From: Babesia bovis T2Bo
Lineage: Eukaryota; Apicomplexa; Aconoidasida; Piroplasmida; Babesiidae
Direction of reading: 5' to 3'
NCBI RefSeq assembly: GCF_000165395.2
Contig: NC_010575.1
Coordinates: 1,163,001 to 1,227,000 of the forward strand
DNA length: 64,000 nt
Each line of letters starts with the position of its first letter. Position 1 is the first letter of the stretch. Made by a program: the position numbers and the translations under genes. A model generated the notes under the pieces. It saw nothing but the letters and a program-made list of their open reading frames with translations. It made no database searches and was not told the DNA's origin. Of the stretch, positions 45,138-57,600 are shown in pieces.

Positions 45138-46091
45138 CTACATTTCTAATTTGCCTTTTGTTTTTTTGCAATTTAATCGCGAGAGAAAATTTGAAATTTT
45201 TTTTGCCTCCAATGTATATTCTCGTTCCTGCCAAGTTTCATAGCGATCTAGCGCTGCTTGACAGAGGTATTCCATAAGAATGTTGCAGTGATAATTCTTT
45301 GACTTAGTCTTTCCGTTGTCGGATAGATTAGAGGCATATGCATCCTCCGCTAACATCTTAGCAAGATGCCACAAAAGATCGGGTATTTTTATATCCAACA
45401 AGAAAGTCCCTTTAAACTGGTTACCACGTTTCCATAGATCGTAAGCTATATCAGCTGGGAGCTCAATGGTCGTAATGTTTTTGAGGGTTTGAACCAGTTC
45501 CACATATGGCTTCTGTTCTCTCATGGTTGGACGGTACTTGCAGATACGATCTATCACCTTTTTGAGGTTTTCTTCAACAAGTGGCATCGCATCCACCTCC
45601 ACAGTTTTTTTCCCGCCAAATCGACCAAATGGAGGTCCAAGTGTAATATGGATGCCATTTCCGTTGCGTTCTATATGATCATCACTATTCAACGGTTCAG
45701 ATTGATTTCCTTCGTGGGCATCTGGCCTTAGTTGTGATGATAAATCGTCAACTTTGGTTTCCTCTAAAAAACCCATTTGCGAAACATTCTCAGATGGACA
45801 TTCACCTTTTAAAGAAACATTCCCATCATCCACATGAGTATCACGTTCACATTCCGAATCATTAGTAGTCAACAGACGTTCTGGAACATGACCCACGCCA
45901 TCGTCCTCTGATTCTACCTTAATAACATCCTCGTTAGACTGATCTAAACTGAGATTCGCCCAAACACTACCACTGAAAATGTTGAACAACGCGATGAAGA
46001 ACAAGAACCAGGCAGTCATTTTGCCGAATGAGCTTCGGCGCACTGCGCCAACAGAGTGGACCTTGAAGGATAAGGTTGACTGGGATGCCAT
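45138..46091 (-). CDS. Secreted family 2 protein, long form (317 aa)
   Basis: I take ATG 46091 (MASQSTLSF); an in-frame ATG at 46124 would add 11 residues. The leader ends in a hydrophobic core (TAWFLFFIALFNIFSG). An acidic variable linker (Asp/Glu/Asn-rich) follows, then a helical domain beginning at DAMPLVEENLKKVIDRICKY and including ELPADIAYDLWKRGNQFKGTFLLDI and HLAKMLAEDAYA. The gene at 47726 has the same domain plan with low identity. This resembles the secreted small-protein families of Babesia. Function is unknown. One leader edge coincides with a duplication breakpoint. Confidence 0.75.
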   Translation of the reverse strand: MASQSTLSFKVHSVGAVRRSSFGKMTAWFLFFIALFNIFSGSVWANLSLDQSNEDVIKVESEDDGVGHVPERLLTTNDSECERDTHVDDGNVSLKGECPSENVSQMGFLEETKVDDLSSQLRPDAHEGNQSEPLNSDDHIERNGNGIHITLGPPFGRFGGKKTVEVDAMPLVEENLKKVIDRICKYRPTMREQKPYVELVQTLKNITTIELPADIAYDLWKRGNQFKGTFLLDIKIPDLLWHLAKMLAEDAYASNLSDNGKTKSKNYHCNILMEYLCQAALDRYETWQEREYTLEAKKISNFLSRLNCKKTKGKLEM

Positions 46092-46124
46092 TCTAAAGTT
46101 GGTATATATAGTATATACATTCAA

Positions 46125-47032
46125 CAGAAAGTGTTAATTAGCGATGCTTAGAAGACAATAATGCGATTTTCTTCCTTATTTTATATGGTAGTGATTATGC
46201 CAGTGGCATCAGAATCACTGATGTATTATCGTCCTCGTAAATGCTGTAACGTTGATTCCAACAATGAAAACGTGAAGCAACTCGTAAACAGTTTGACGGT
46301 ACCTGTATAAGCACCCACTATCAAGGAAAAGTCCTTTAGGGAGAGCCACATGCGATTCAAGGAATCGGGCCCCAGGGTACAGTTTGTACGTTACATCTTT
46401 GTTTTTATTACTGCATCTACTTAGTTAACTCACTGACGTTTATAAGAAATGATATCGTGTCTATACAGCTGATCTTCAGCTGTTAATGATTGTTGTACAT
46501 CCCATACGGTTGTTAGGCGGTTGTTTATTATATCCAATGATGGGATGAAAATATAACACTCGATCATTGTCATAAACTTCGACCACTTTCATGAACAACA
46601 AAGGATCATACAGAAGGATCCTGAATTCAGGGCACTGATAAGAGTCGTATACCAATTGGTTTTGCAGTAGTTCAACCTGTGACCCGAATTTTAGAGTAAT
46701 CACCGCAACATTATAAATCATATAGAAAACGGCGGTACGTTCAGTTACTAAGAGGGGAGAACTTGGAAGTTGCGAATGCCGTCACTGCAACTTGTTAGGG
46801 AGCGCGAAGAAGTTATCTACCCTGTTTTTCTAACGTATCCAGAACGAAATCTTCGAATTCATCACTCGCATGTTTCATGGTATCCATTGCATACGTGAAT
46901 TATTTTCCAGAGCACCTATCAGCGTCGACAGTTCCGAGTTTATTTTGCATTTGTTCTAGGAACTACATTATGTGACGTTACAACACCATAAAGATTCAAA
47001 GGTTCTTTTCTCCATCAGAAGTCTTTTCGTTT
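46125..47032. other. Duplicated upstream region of family 2, copy A
   Basis: Contains TATATATAGTATATAC just upstream of the family 2 start (46104-46120), a likely core promoter element. It also holds an 81-codon minus-strand frame (46476-46721) and coding-like pieces near 46800-46960 (SDEFEDFVLDTLEKQ). The latter may be terminal exons of the coiled-coil gene described at 49285. All of it is repeated at 48377-49284. Confidence 0.4.
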
Positions 47033-47275
47033 CTAGTGAAAAGTTATTCTGGTAACGAAACCATATCCACCTTCAGATATTTTCCCAATTATTTCCCGCT
47101 CTGCCTTTTGCCGCCTCTCCACGGTGTCGTCCAATCCCTCAAGAACATTCCCGTGCAAGTGACGTAATTTATCTACCACTGCTTCAAGCATTGCTATGTT
47201 CAGTTGTTCATGTATTACGCATTCATCGAAAGATATTTCCCCCAATTGCTGCCTTGTATGTAGGACCAGGGCCAT
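47033..47275 (-). pseudogene. Duplicated 3' exon of a coiled-coil protein, 5' truncated
   Basis: Identical to 49285-49527. The duplication breakpoint lies exactly at the ATG of this frame (MALVLHTRQQLGE), and the upstream exons that exist in the other copy are absent. It is therefore most likely a relic, although it still has an ATG and an open frame of 80 codons. Confidence 0.65.
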
Positions 47276-47725
47276 TGTAATATTATATAAAATACACATA
47301 CGGTAATGCGCCGTTGCAGATAATTCATGTATATGTCAGTTAGATGTATCTATCCATTGCTTACATTGTCACTGGCATACTAGAATTGTACGATGAACAT
47401 CAAACAAAAGAAGGCAATCAACATAATGCAAATACCTTATGATACGGAAATGCGTTATAGATATGTGAAATGGGAACATATAAAGTCCCCGGACGCCATA
47501 ACTATGCACATTGCTTCTTGTGAGCATGAAGAGGAAACCACAACAATCTAACCCAGACACTTAAGTTGTATCTTACAGAGTATAATGATTAGATTCAAAA
47601 CTATATAACAATATTTACTGGTTTGACGACCAGGCTTTGGACATCCAAGCAATAGGCTACATTGCGACGTACTATAAACGTTTCCAATAAACAGGAGTGT
47701 GCTATTACTGTTATTTCTAATAGAG
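47276..47725. other. Spacer of about 450 bp upstream of the duplicated exon
   Basis: Lies between the duplication end and the 3' end of the second family 2 gene. Short frames only; nothing supported. Confidence 0.35.
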
Positions 47726-48343
47726 TCACTCATCTTCTTTATTAACAGCAGCATTCAACAGTGTTAAAACTGTTCTTCGTTTGCTATTCCATTGACTTCT
47801 CTCTTTCCCATCTGTTGGCTTCGCTCCGTAAATTTCAAGAGCAAATACCTTAGAAAGTTTTATAATAACCTTCGGTACTATTGATTCCCAAAAATACCCC
47901 GTAAAGTTTTCACCCAACTTGTTAAGCAGATCGTATACATCTTGAGGCACCATTATAGAGTCCTTGTTAAATATGCAGCTGAACATACTTTTACACTCCT
48001 TTAAGAAACCTGAAGAGGGGGGGAACCTCCTAACAGAACGAAGAATAAGATTTAGATTTCTTTCAGCCAGTGGCATGTTTGAAACTTCACTGTCTGTAGC
48101 ATTCGATAAATTAGTAAAATCACGAATTTTAATCTTCACCCCTTCAACAGGTGCTTCTGACTTGGAAGCAGGTTTCCCCCCTAACTCACGCTTATCAACC
48201 TCCACATCTGCAATAGCGACGCCACTGAAAAGGTTGAACAACGCGATGAAGAACAAGAACCAGGCAGTCATTTTGCCGAATGAGCTTCGGCGCACTGCGC
48301 CAACAGAGTGGACCTTGAAGGATAAGGTTGACTGGGATGCCAT
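47726..48343 (-). CDS. Secreted family 2 protein, short form (205 aa)
   Basis: The start is ATG 48343 (MASQSTLSF; alternative 48376). The leader is the same as in the gene at 45138 up to FFIALFN, and the mature part differs completely after LFSG. It has a short basic linker, then MPLAERNLNLILRSVRRF, MVPQDVYDLLNKLGENFTGYF and KLSKVFALEIYG. These align in order with the helical domain of the long form (P-L-x-E-x-N-L, P-x-D-x-Y-D-L, F-x-G-x-F). The acidic linker of the long form is replaced by a shorter one. Function unknown. Confidence 0.75.
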   Translation of the reverse strand: MASQSTLSFKVHSVGAVRRSSFGKMTAWFLFFIALFNLFSGVAIADVEVDKRELGGKPASKSEAPVEGVKIKIRDFTNLSNATDSEVSNMPLAERNLNLILRSVRRFPPSSGFLKECKSMFSCIFNKDSIMVPQDVYDLLNKLGENFTGYFWESIVPKVIIKLSKVFALEIYGAKPTDGKERSQWNSKRRTVLTLLNAAVNKEDE

Positions 48344-49527
48344 TCTAAAGTTGGTATATATAGTATATACATTCAACAGAAAGTGTTAATTAGCGATGCT
48401 TAGAAGACAATAATGCGATTTTCTTCCTTATTTTATATGGTAGTGATTATGCCAGTGGCATCAGAATCACTGATGTATTATCGTCCTCGTAAATGCTGTA
48501 ACGTTGATTCCAACAATGAAAACGTGAAGCAACTCGTAAACAGTTTGACGGTACCTGTATAAGCACCCACTATCAAGGAAAAGTCCTTTAGGGAGAGCCA
48601 CATGCGATTCAAGGAATCGGGCCCCAGGGTACAGTTTGTACGTTACATCTTTGTTTTTATTACTGCATCTACTTAGTTAACTCACTGACGTTTATAAGAA
48701 ATGATATCGTGTCTATACAGCTGATCTTCAGCTGTTAATGATTGTTGTACATCCCATACGGTTGTTAGGCGGTTGTTTATTATATCCAATGATGGGATGA
48801 AAATATAACACTCGATCATTGTCATAAACTTCGACCACTTTCATGAACAACAAAGGATCATACAGAAGGATCCTGAATTCAGGGCACTGATAAGAGTCGT
48901 ATACCAATTGGTTTTGCAGTAGTTCAACCTGTGACCCGAATTTTAGAGTAATCACCGCAACATTATAAATCATATAGAAAACGGCGGTACGTTCAGTTAC
49001 TAAGAGGGGAGAACTTGGAAGTTGCGAATGCCGTCACTGCAACTTGTTAGGGAGCGCGAAGAAGTTATCTACCCTGTTTTTCTAACGTATCCAGAACGAA
49101 ATCTTCGAATTCATCACTCGCATGTTTCATGGTATCCATTGCATACGTGAATTATTTTCCAGAGCACCTATCAGCGTCGACAGTTCCGAGTTTATTTTGC
49201 ATTTGTTCTAGGAACTACATTATGTGACGTTACAACACCATAAAGATTCAAAGGTTCTTTTCTCCATCAGAAGTCTTTTCGTTTCTAGTGAAAAGTTATT
49301 CTGGTAACGAAACCATATCCACCTTCAGATATTTTCCCAATTATTTCCCGCTCTGCCTTTTGCCGCCTCTCCACGGTGTCGTCCAATCCCTCAAGAACAT
49401 TCCCGTGCAAGTGACGTAATTTATCTACCACTGCTTCAAGCATTGCTATGTTCAGTTGTTCATGTATTACGCATTCATCGAAAGATATTTCCCCCAATTG
49501 CTGCCTTGTATGTAGGACCAGGGCCAT
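48222..49527. repeat. Segmental duplication 2, copy B (1306 bp)
   Basis: Partner of 45970-47275. Its right end joins the intact upstream exons of the coiled-coil gene, so this is likely the ancestral copy at that edge. Confidence 0.93.
48377..49284. other. Duplicated upstream region of family 2, copy B
   Basis: Same content as 46125-47032: the TATA-rich core promoter candidate at 48356-48372, the 81-codon minus-strand frame (48728-48973), and possible terminal exons of the coiled-coil gene. Confidence 0.4.
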
Positions 49528-50043
49528 CGTCGTACCGCTGATCCACTGCGATCAATTAATATTAATATTGGAGCTGTGACTTATACAACATTTTTTAAAA
49601 CAATTCAATGAACTTTGAACCTTACATTCTGCGCTTCCGTTTTTATTGTGATGATATATCCATCAAATTGTGAGCTCAACCCATCGTAAACAGAGTTGAC
49701 TTTGTTATTTATTTCCATATCAGATTCCAATTGCGATACATCAGTTTTTATGTGTTCCAATCTACCGGCTATATTCTAAAGCAGTGTTTATAAGATGTAT
49801 CACAATGGTATGAGCTAATGTAATCAACAATAGACATGATCAATAGAGACCACTAAATATCAAACGTATTCGACATTTAACTTTAACCATACCTGGTGAT
49901 TTAATTCATAACGTTCTAGTATTGTCGAATATTTTTTATCCAGATGCTCAAGCCTTAGAGAAATTAGCTAAATGATCATATGATTTTACTTGTAGAAAAA
50001 CCTCCAGGCATCTGGTGCTCCACTTTCGATTCATAGATTCCAT
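49285..50043 (-). CDS. Small coiled-coil protein, multi-exon, unknown function
   Basis: Exon pieces on the minus strand read MESMNRKWSTRCLE (ATG 50043), then LEHLDKKYSTILERYELNHQ (about 49915-49970), then a 50-residue exon containing LEHIKTDVSQLESDMEINNK (about 49630-49775). Next comes WISGTTMALVLHTRQQLGE through ERRQKAEREIIGKISE (to about 49300). Donors such as GTATGG and GTAAGG and the acceptor ATCGCAG support the joins, but the first and last joins are not secured. The protein is helical with heptad-like spacing, as in kinetochore or vesicle-tether subunits; I cannot name it. The true 3' end may lie further left (about 49050). Confidence 0.55.
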
Positions 50044-50893
50044 AGTTGCCTGTAATAAGTCAATAAATACTGCTAAACAAACAGATACTAGTTTATTCTG
50101 TGGATTCCTTAGGGTCTATATTGCGTTTGTTGTAGAAGCCAGCGTTGTTAAGGCTAATTTCTATGCAGGATCCCACAATCATCATGATTCCACATAGGAT
50201 AGGCAGGCCACGATATGGTTGACCCGGTGGTAGTGCTTTAATACCCTAGGAATGCTATTATGATTTATGTGTAGGCACGTACTTCCATCGTTATTAAATG
50301 GTGCCCGAAAAGAAAATTCCCTTTTACAATAGAGAAAATAGAGCATCTATTACATTAATCTACATATAAATTACACATATTCTTCAATGTGTAACGCTAT
50401 GTAGGATTATTGTGTAATGTGCAGGTATATCACAACCGTTGTTGCATGACGTGGGTCAGTAACCACCAGGAACAACCCAATGAAATAGCACACATTGATA
50501 ATAAATCTTTTGAATTTACGTTTATATTACACCTAGGCGGGTCATTACGATTCCTTCGAAATAGGAGTATGGTGTAACGCCGTATTGCCAATAGAGTCTA
50601 CAATGTATTCCCCCTAATACTACTGACATAGAGTCAAATTATTACACACAGGAAGGCTGGTATATAAATGTTTTATCTATATGAATTCAACATTATGTTG
50701 TGTTCATTTCATTGCAACTCCAAATTTGCACTCCTCTCCATTATATCTCGATACATTCGGTCTAACTTGTTGATGATAGAACTGTGTATTATTGTATATG
50801 TTATGTAAGATTGAACAGTTTCTACCTACCTAGTATATTCCTTTAAACTAGAATTTTTGCCAGCGTCCGAATATATCCACGTCTGTATCTGTT
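50044..50893. other. Intergenic region, about 0.85 kb
   Basis: AT-rich spacer; no supported feature. Confidence 0.4.
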
Positions 50894-53800
50894 CTAAAAA
50901 GAAGTGAGTACCAAATAAAGTTGTTGCATCCATCGCATGTTATCGATTTTAAAGAAAATACTATAGATTTGTGCAGCAGACTTACCTATTGATATTTTTA
51001 TCATCCAGGGGCATAGATAATGGATCTGGAGCGTGATGGATATGGAATCTTTGATAAATGCCATAACCAATGCGTTTTCTCCTCCCACTTTCAAGCAGGA
51101 CCAAACGGTGGTGACTACATTTAAAATATTTTTTGCATTTATGTCTTGCTCCATGTCTTTAGGTTCCTACATCCTGTTAAACTATGGTATTACAAACACA
51201 CCATTGAAAGCTCAGGTATATCTACTATCTTCAACAGCACGTTATAAAGGTGATAAATTGCCACTTTATCAGCACCGTGAGGCTCCAGACATAGCTTTTG
51301 TGTATTATCCTGCTTGCATATGGTAATTGCATCCAAATGGCTTCTGGGATTTTCGTTCAATATATATGGTATTTAACCTACATGCTATTATCTTTCTTGA
51401 TTTCATTCAACAAGCTTTCAACAGATTTTACAAATATTTCAGCTGTTTTTTCAAGCATTTTATCTTCTGTAACACCAGGGTCAACCCAGCGTATCACACT
51501 TTTCATAGGCAGCCCGCTGGAAACTATTACGGCTTTGTTAAATGTCGGCTTTGAAGTCATTAATGAAATGAAACTAGCCACATTGGCTTCCAACGTTCCA
51601 GATATATTTTCATGGAGCATCTCTATCACCAAATTGAGTGCAGCTGATTCCTACAACCTATATTTGTCAAAACTCAGTCTATTACCTGTAGAGCGTTTAT
51701 ATCCATTACTCCCAGAGTAGTCTTGAAGTTCATACCAGACATTGGAAAGCCATAGCAAACGTATTTGTATAAGCTGTAGAATAGTTGTAGCATAATATTG
51801 CAGAAAGCTCGAAGCAGGAAAAATGCCATTACGGACATGGAAGGCATACGTAAAAGCAAATTTATAGGATTTTGCTGTAATGCAATGTGATTTGTTGAAA
51901 TATACGCCTGCAGGACATCATCTCCGCTATCGTCAGTAAGGGGCATCAAATGTGCATCCTTGAATATTTCTGTGCATTCGGCTTCTTTCAAGATATAGTT
52001 GTATATTATAGTGTCTAACAACGCTGTATCAAAAAGGGTACATTCTTTGGAGTAGAGCACGTTCAAATAGTATAATACCCATTGAGAAGCATTTGTATGT
52101 TTTCCTCTGTCCCAAATGCCTTTGTTCTGCGGAGTCTGTGGACTTATAAATCATTATTAAACCAGATTACTTACAAGATCATTTATGGCAACACCTTGTA
52201 TATATTCATCGCTTTGGCATAACAAGGGTGACAAGTTAGCTACAGCATAATATCTCCATGACGACAGTGGCATGGATTCCACTTCAACGTTATGATTAAG
52301 AAGTGTAGATATTATTTTTTTCCGAATGATATCTATGACAAAAGATGGAGATTTGCTGCTTACACTCTTTATTAGTTCATGGCTTAGCGCATTTGGTCCT
52401 TCGGCTTCTTTACATTCTTGTAACTGGTAATGAAGTGTTCTGTCAACAATGGTATCAATGCTTTCATCTGTTGACATATTAATTAGAATTCCTTCCCCAG
52501 CATATTGCACAAGGGCGCATATCATCGGCCCAACCATGTAGAACATCACTGGGTCTTCACAACAAAAGCGTATTGCTGATGCCCACGGGAGAGAGTGGAA
52601 CTTGCGCATGAAACGCACTTCTTCTGACCTAATAGATGGGTGTTGGTGGTTTAGAATTATAATATACATGATTACGATAGCCAATCTACAGTGCCGACGT
52701 TGCTGTTCGTCAACGACGTTTTTGAAATCCAATCCTGCAATCCATCTATAGATTTTGTTATCACCTAGAAACGGAGATAAAATAGCCGGTAAAATATGAA
52801 TCGCAATTTCATCTGTCGTGTTCATTACGGAAGATATGGTATTGACATAATTATCCACCATATATTCAAGGCGCTGCAGTCTAGCGTTGAAGTGGTATGC
52901 ATAATGAACATCCATTGTGCAATGTTCATCACAGGATAGATTGTTTGCATTGCACATATAATCTAAGAACTCTGCCACCGAACCCATGATAAATGATACG
53001 ACTGCATCCCGAAAAACTTCTAATCTCTCTTGGCCCATAGGTTGGAGTTCATTTGCAGTACCTAGTTTTAATATTGCATTAAATAGCAGTTGATGGACAC
53101 TCATATAAACGATTGGATCAACAAAACAATGTATACGTTCATCAGATATCCAGGATGCCACTACTTTGGCCATAACTTCTGTATTTCTATTTATGCAATC
53201 GGAAATGGCGTTGGTATATCCAATTCCCTTTTCCAAGTAGGAGTAGAAAGTACTTACTAGGCCATCTCCATTGTAGTATGCTGCGATAATATTTTGAAAC
53301 AGGTTGCCTTGCAAAGCTTCTACATCTTCATATCTTTTCATCATGCACAATATACAACGCAGGTTCCAATGAAAAGATGTATACAACTTGTTTATTAATT
53401 TATCACAATCACTACAGTGGGTGGCATCAGATATACCTTCCAATCCTGCGATTATCGTGAATACCGTTGACATTCTCGAGACCCATATTTCCGATTTAGA
53501 TCTCCCTGTATAATTTCCGTATAGTTCCCAGGGTCTTAACGTTGCAGTGGATTGTGCAATTACGGAGAGTAAGTGTTCTGGTGACTTAATTATATCACTA
53601 AAAGAATGTGAAAAATGTTTCTCACCACCTGATTTCTCTTTATCATGTACCGAGTCGGCAACATCACTCCCACCTGACATAGTTGTTGTGTTTAATCCTA
53701 GATCCCCCTCTGCAGATACGTTATCGACAGATGTACGGAGTTTCTTTGGCTGATTTTCAATTGGCGTATCATTTGGTGCATCTGAAGTTTTACTTTCGGG

Positions 53801-54185
53801 TCTTTTACGCTGTTGTCTGGTGGTTGTATCTGTCAGGGTGCCACAAATTTTATCTATACTATTGGCACCGCATATCTCCTTTGCCAATGGATGAATACAT
53901 TCTTCCATCAGACGTGGTAATAAACGTTCACCAGTATTCCCATTATCAGATTGGCTCACGAAGTTTACTAGCAGCAATTCACTAAGCAGCACTTTGCTTC
54001 CTGGCAACAGTTCTCCTCTAGGCAAATGTAATTTCGACCCATACATCACCAGGCGCTTATAACACTTCTCAGCAGTGATTTTAGAAGTGATGGCATTAAT
54101 TTCGCCTGTGAAAAGAAATATCAGGAGTTATGAATAATACATTACCTATATAGTCGTTTACGGGGCATTTAGAAGACTCCATCAT
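50894..54185 (-). CDS. Large alpha-helical protein of unknown function, multi-exon
   Basis: Exon 1 (MMESSKCPVNDYI, ATG at 54185) joins across a GTAATG...CACAG intron to a long exon (about 52163-54138) opening EINAITSKITAEKCYKRLV. Further joins lead to exons starting TPQNKGIWDRG (about 52120), ESAALNLVIEML (about 51650), and smaller pieces down to about 50894. The total exceeds 900 residues. It is rich in Leu/Ile helices without a leader, with a Ser/Thr/Lys low-complexity stretch near residues 90-160. A HEAT-like scaffold protein of an RNA-processing or transcription complex is possible, but no motif is decisive. The 3' exons below 51250 are weakly supported. Confidence 0.6.
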
Positions 54186-54629
54186 GCCGAAAGATTGTAT
54201 ATTGACATACTATTACAAGATGTGTTCCATGAGGTATATTAAATGGATATTTAAATCAGTTTGTAATGCATTTTTTCTCTATGCCCATTAGAATCCATCC
54301 TCCCTCCATTACATTATTGCATACACAGCTCTTACTAGATGAATTATATACACTCTACATAGTGATGTGTAAGTATTGCGATGTTTATCAGCGTTATTTA
54401 TGGCATATTAACATGCCATTTTAAAACTAGTACTATGGGGGATGTGATAATATATAGTTCTATTATTAACGGATTCCTAGTCATTTAGGTATCATAAACG
54501 CGATTGGTTTCTTTAGGTGTGCCAATAAATGCTATAATTGGCACACCTATGGAGACTCCTGCCTGTTGTAGCAGCCTACTCCTTCTATTTGTCTACCTAT
54601 CCATAGCCTTCGTAATGCCACTTTAGTCG
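54186..54629. other. Divergent intergenic spacer, about 440 bp
   Basis: Presumed bidirectional promoter region. A short inverted pair gtgccaata/taattggcacacc occurs at about 54520-54546. Confidence 0.4.
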
Positions 54630-57600
54630 ATGTGGTTTTTACTCCAATGTATAAGAAAGCCTTTTGACGTATGGTGTTGCTTGCTTTTTTATTTCTTTTG
54701 TTTGATTTTGGTGCAGTGCAATCATCAACGGATATCACGTTCAGGTTGTCTAAGGTCACACATTCCATATAAATCGCAAAGTATTAACATTTTACCGAGG
54801 TTTATTGATGCTATATCATTTGTTAATCGCAAAGATGCTTGCTTGCGCAAGGAAGGATGCAAATGGTACACTAACCATGGTACTTTAGATGAGAAAAGGG
54901 GTCAACAACGGGTGTTATATGCCAAGAGCTCTGGGCATTTAACGGTAACTTCAAGTACTCAACATGAAGTTATAAAACAGTATGGTGTTGTATTTAGTCC
55001 GGCAGTCATTGATCCTGGAGCTACGCCACTGGTCAATTTGGAGGAGTCAACACCTGAAGGTTTTTACGACGACCTTGAGACTTATTTGAACGACCCTCGT
55101 AGTAAGAATGCTTTGCATTGGAGTCAGCATTTCAAGCGCACGAATTCACAACGTGCTGCGTTGAATGCTTTGACTGACTTCATGCCTGCTAGCAAGGTTC
55201 GTCAATGCCTCAACGTTACTGACGGTTCTAATGTTGACGATTTGGTCGATCCTACATATCAGGGTTACTATAACCGCAGGAACATAAAGGCATTTTTCAG
55301 ATATGAGCCTGAATTTGCCTATAAACGTGTGGACGGTGAAATAAAGCCTCGAAAGCTTGAGATGCCTAAGTTACAGATGCCGGATGATATGCCTATCACT
55401 GAAGCTGAGCATGAACGGCCGTCAGTTCCTCTAGGATGGCGCATATTTGCGGTATTAGGTCTATATCATACCGCTAAAGGTGTGAGTGACCCATCTGTGT
55501 TATGGTCTGGGTTTCCTCTTACTGACGGCAACCCTATGGGCAGGCTTGCCAGTGGTCTATACAATTCACCCCTTGGTTTGCGCGTGGCTTCGGGTATGGA
55601 TGCAGTGAAGCCTGACAATACTTTGTTACATTCTCGTCACCCTATAGAGCAGGGTGAGTTATTTCGTGGTAGAAAGGGTGACATGTCTGAAATATATCCT
55701 GATGGTATTCGTCAACACGAACGCATAAGTAAAGATGTGTACAAATATCGTTTTTCTGAGGATGGTGTATGGCCTCGTAAGCACTTTGAGTCTGTATTGA
55801 GTTCGATGACTATATCTCAGGCATTATGGGCACGTCTTTCTACGACAATGTTGCGTTCAACCGGGAAAATCCATAGATTGTACAAATTACGAGTGCGTAA
55901 GAACTTTAAGCAAGAGGTATTTAAGGCAAGGAGGCGTAATAGTATTGTGGACAATTCGGATTCTGTGTCTGATGTTCCTGTAGAGACCTCTGTTGGCATT
56001 TTATATTTTTTATCTGCGCCTACTTTACATCACGCTGTGGACTTGGTTTGTTCTGATCCTATGGCACGTTGTAATTTTTATGAGCAGCTTTTATTGTTTG
56101 AGGCCGATGATGCGCTTAAGTATCGCATTTTTGAGAATCGTGAGCCAGATAAGGACAGCCCGTATCAGTATATGGTACTGGGTAATTATGACGATATAGA
56201 TGATCATACACTTTTGGATGACAAGATGATGCGTTTTCTCGTGCGCTCCAATTGCGTGAACACTCATGTAAGACTACATGCTCCACGTAAGGACAGTATG
56301 GTTGACTTGGGTATGCCCTTACAGCAATTTCTTCCACTTACAACTGAGCAGCGTGATCGTTTATTGGACCGTTTGGACAGTATTCGTGATGCTTGCAACA
56401 CGGTGAATGGCTCATCTCCTATAGGCGACCTTAGCATTATAAATCAATTCGATACTGACGATGCGCTAGACTGGGCTCGTCGTTGTCCTTATACACGTGC
56501 CGGTTGTTACAAGAGTTTATTTGTTGCTAAGGCTTATGAGATTGGCTTTTACGGGCGCAATTGTGATTACATAGCACCACTTCCCATGCCTAAATCCATG
56601 GTTCCCCTTAGGCAAGAATACGCAGTTGTTGATCGTGACCCTGTAAATATACTAAAAACGCGTATGTCTAATGGCGAAGGCCATTACATTGCTCTTCCTA
56701 AGGTGATACCACGTGATTCCTTTTTGTATCATGAATTGTCGTCGGAGAATGGCTTGGGAATGGCACAAAGTGCCGCCAATGTTAAACCTGATCATCCTGT
56801 TGTTTCTTCCCCTGATTCAACTGACTTAAAAAATGATTCTTCCTGGCCTAACAGGTTATATATAACAATTCGGAGGACTGTTGCTGACTCGTACAAGTCT
56901 TGTAACATATCATCTAGATATGTATCAACAATCCGCCACCAATTGCCCAAACAAGTTCATTTAGGTCCGGTTCCATTTACTCGTGACGGTAGATTAGCAG
57001 TGGATGTGGATTCATGTCACTTGCGTTCTCCAAAGTCACGTCGTTTAAGGTCTGTATCTAGAGATGAAGTGCTGTACGTATCGGATATTGACTCCAGTAA
57101 TTACCGCAAGGGGTATGCCCAGATGCTGGGTAATGTTCTGTTATCTCGTTGTGCAATACACAAGCTATTGAATGAAGACGCTCCCACAGAGTTGGACATG
57201 CCATTTTACGCTGACATTTTGAAGGATTACATATATATATCGTTACCTCCCGGTGACTTCTTTGAGAATTTACCTGCTCACGATAACAAACGTTTCAACG
57301 CTATGAGTGAGGAAAACGAGACCGTGTCACCTACAACTGCTGAGGATATGAACATGTTACCTGAAAACAGGCCTCGTGCATACGCCGGATTTTGGATGCG
57401 CAAGAGTGACTGTTACCTGCTGTACAAGGACGACCGTGAGCGCTCATTGTTGTTAGGTATACCACCTTCTAGGTTAAGCCACAGACGTGAACTAGGTCCG
57501 GACATGATTATGCGTGCTCTAATTCGTAACGAGATAGTACTAGACTATGTGAGGAAGGGTGCCGCTCTTTCATGGCCTGACCTCAGCAACGCGTATTCTA

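Larger units (their letters stand above)
45970..47275. repeat. Segmental duplication 2, copy A (1306 bp)
   Basis: Direct repeat of 48222-49527 (offset 2252) with one mismatch noticed (45980). It spans the family 2 leader, its 5' flank, and the 3' exon of a coiled-coil protein gene that is truncated here. Confidence 0.93.
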
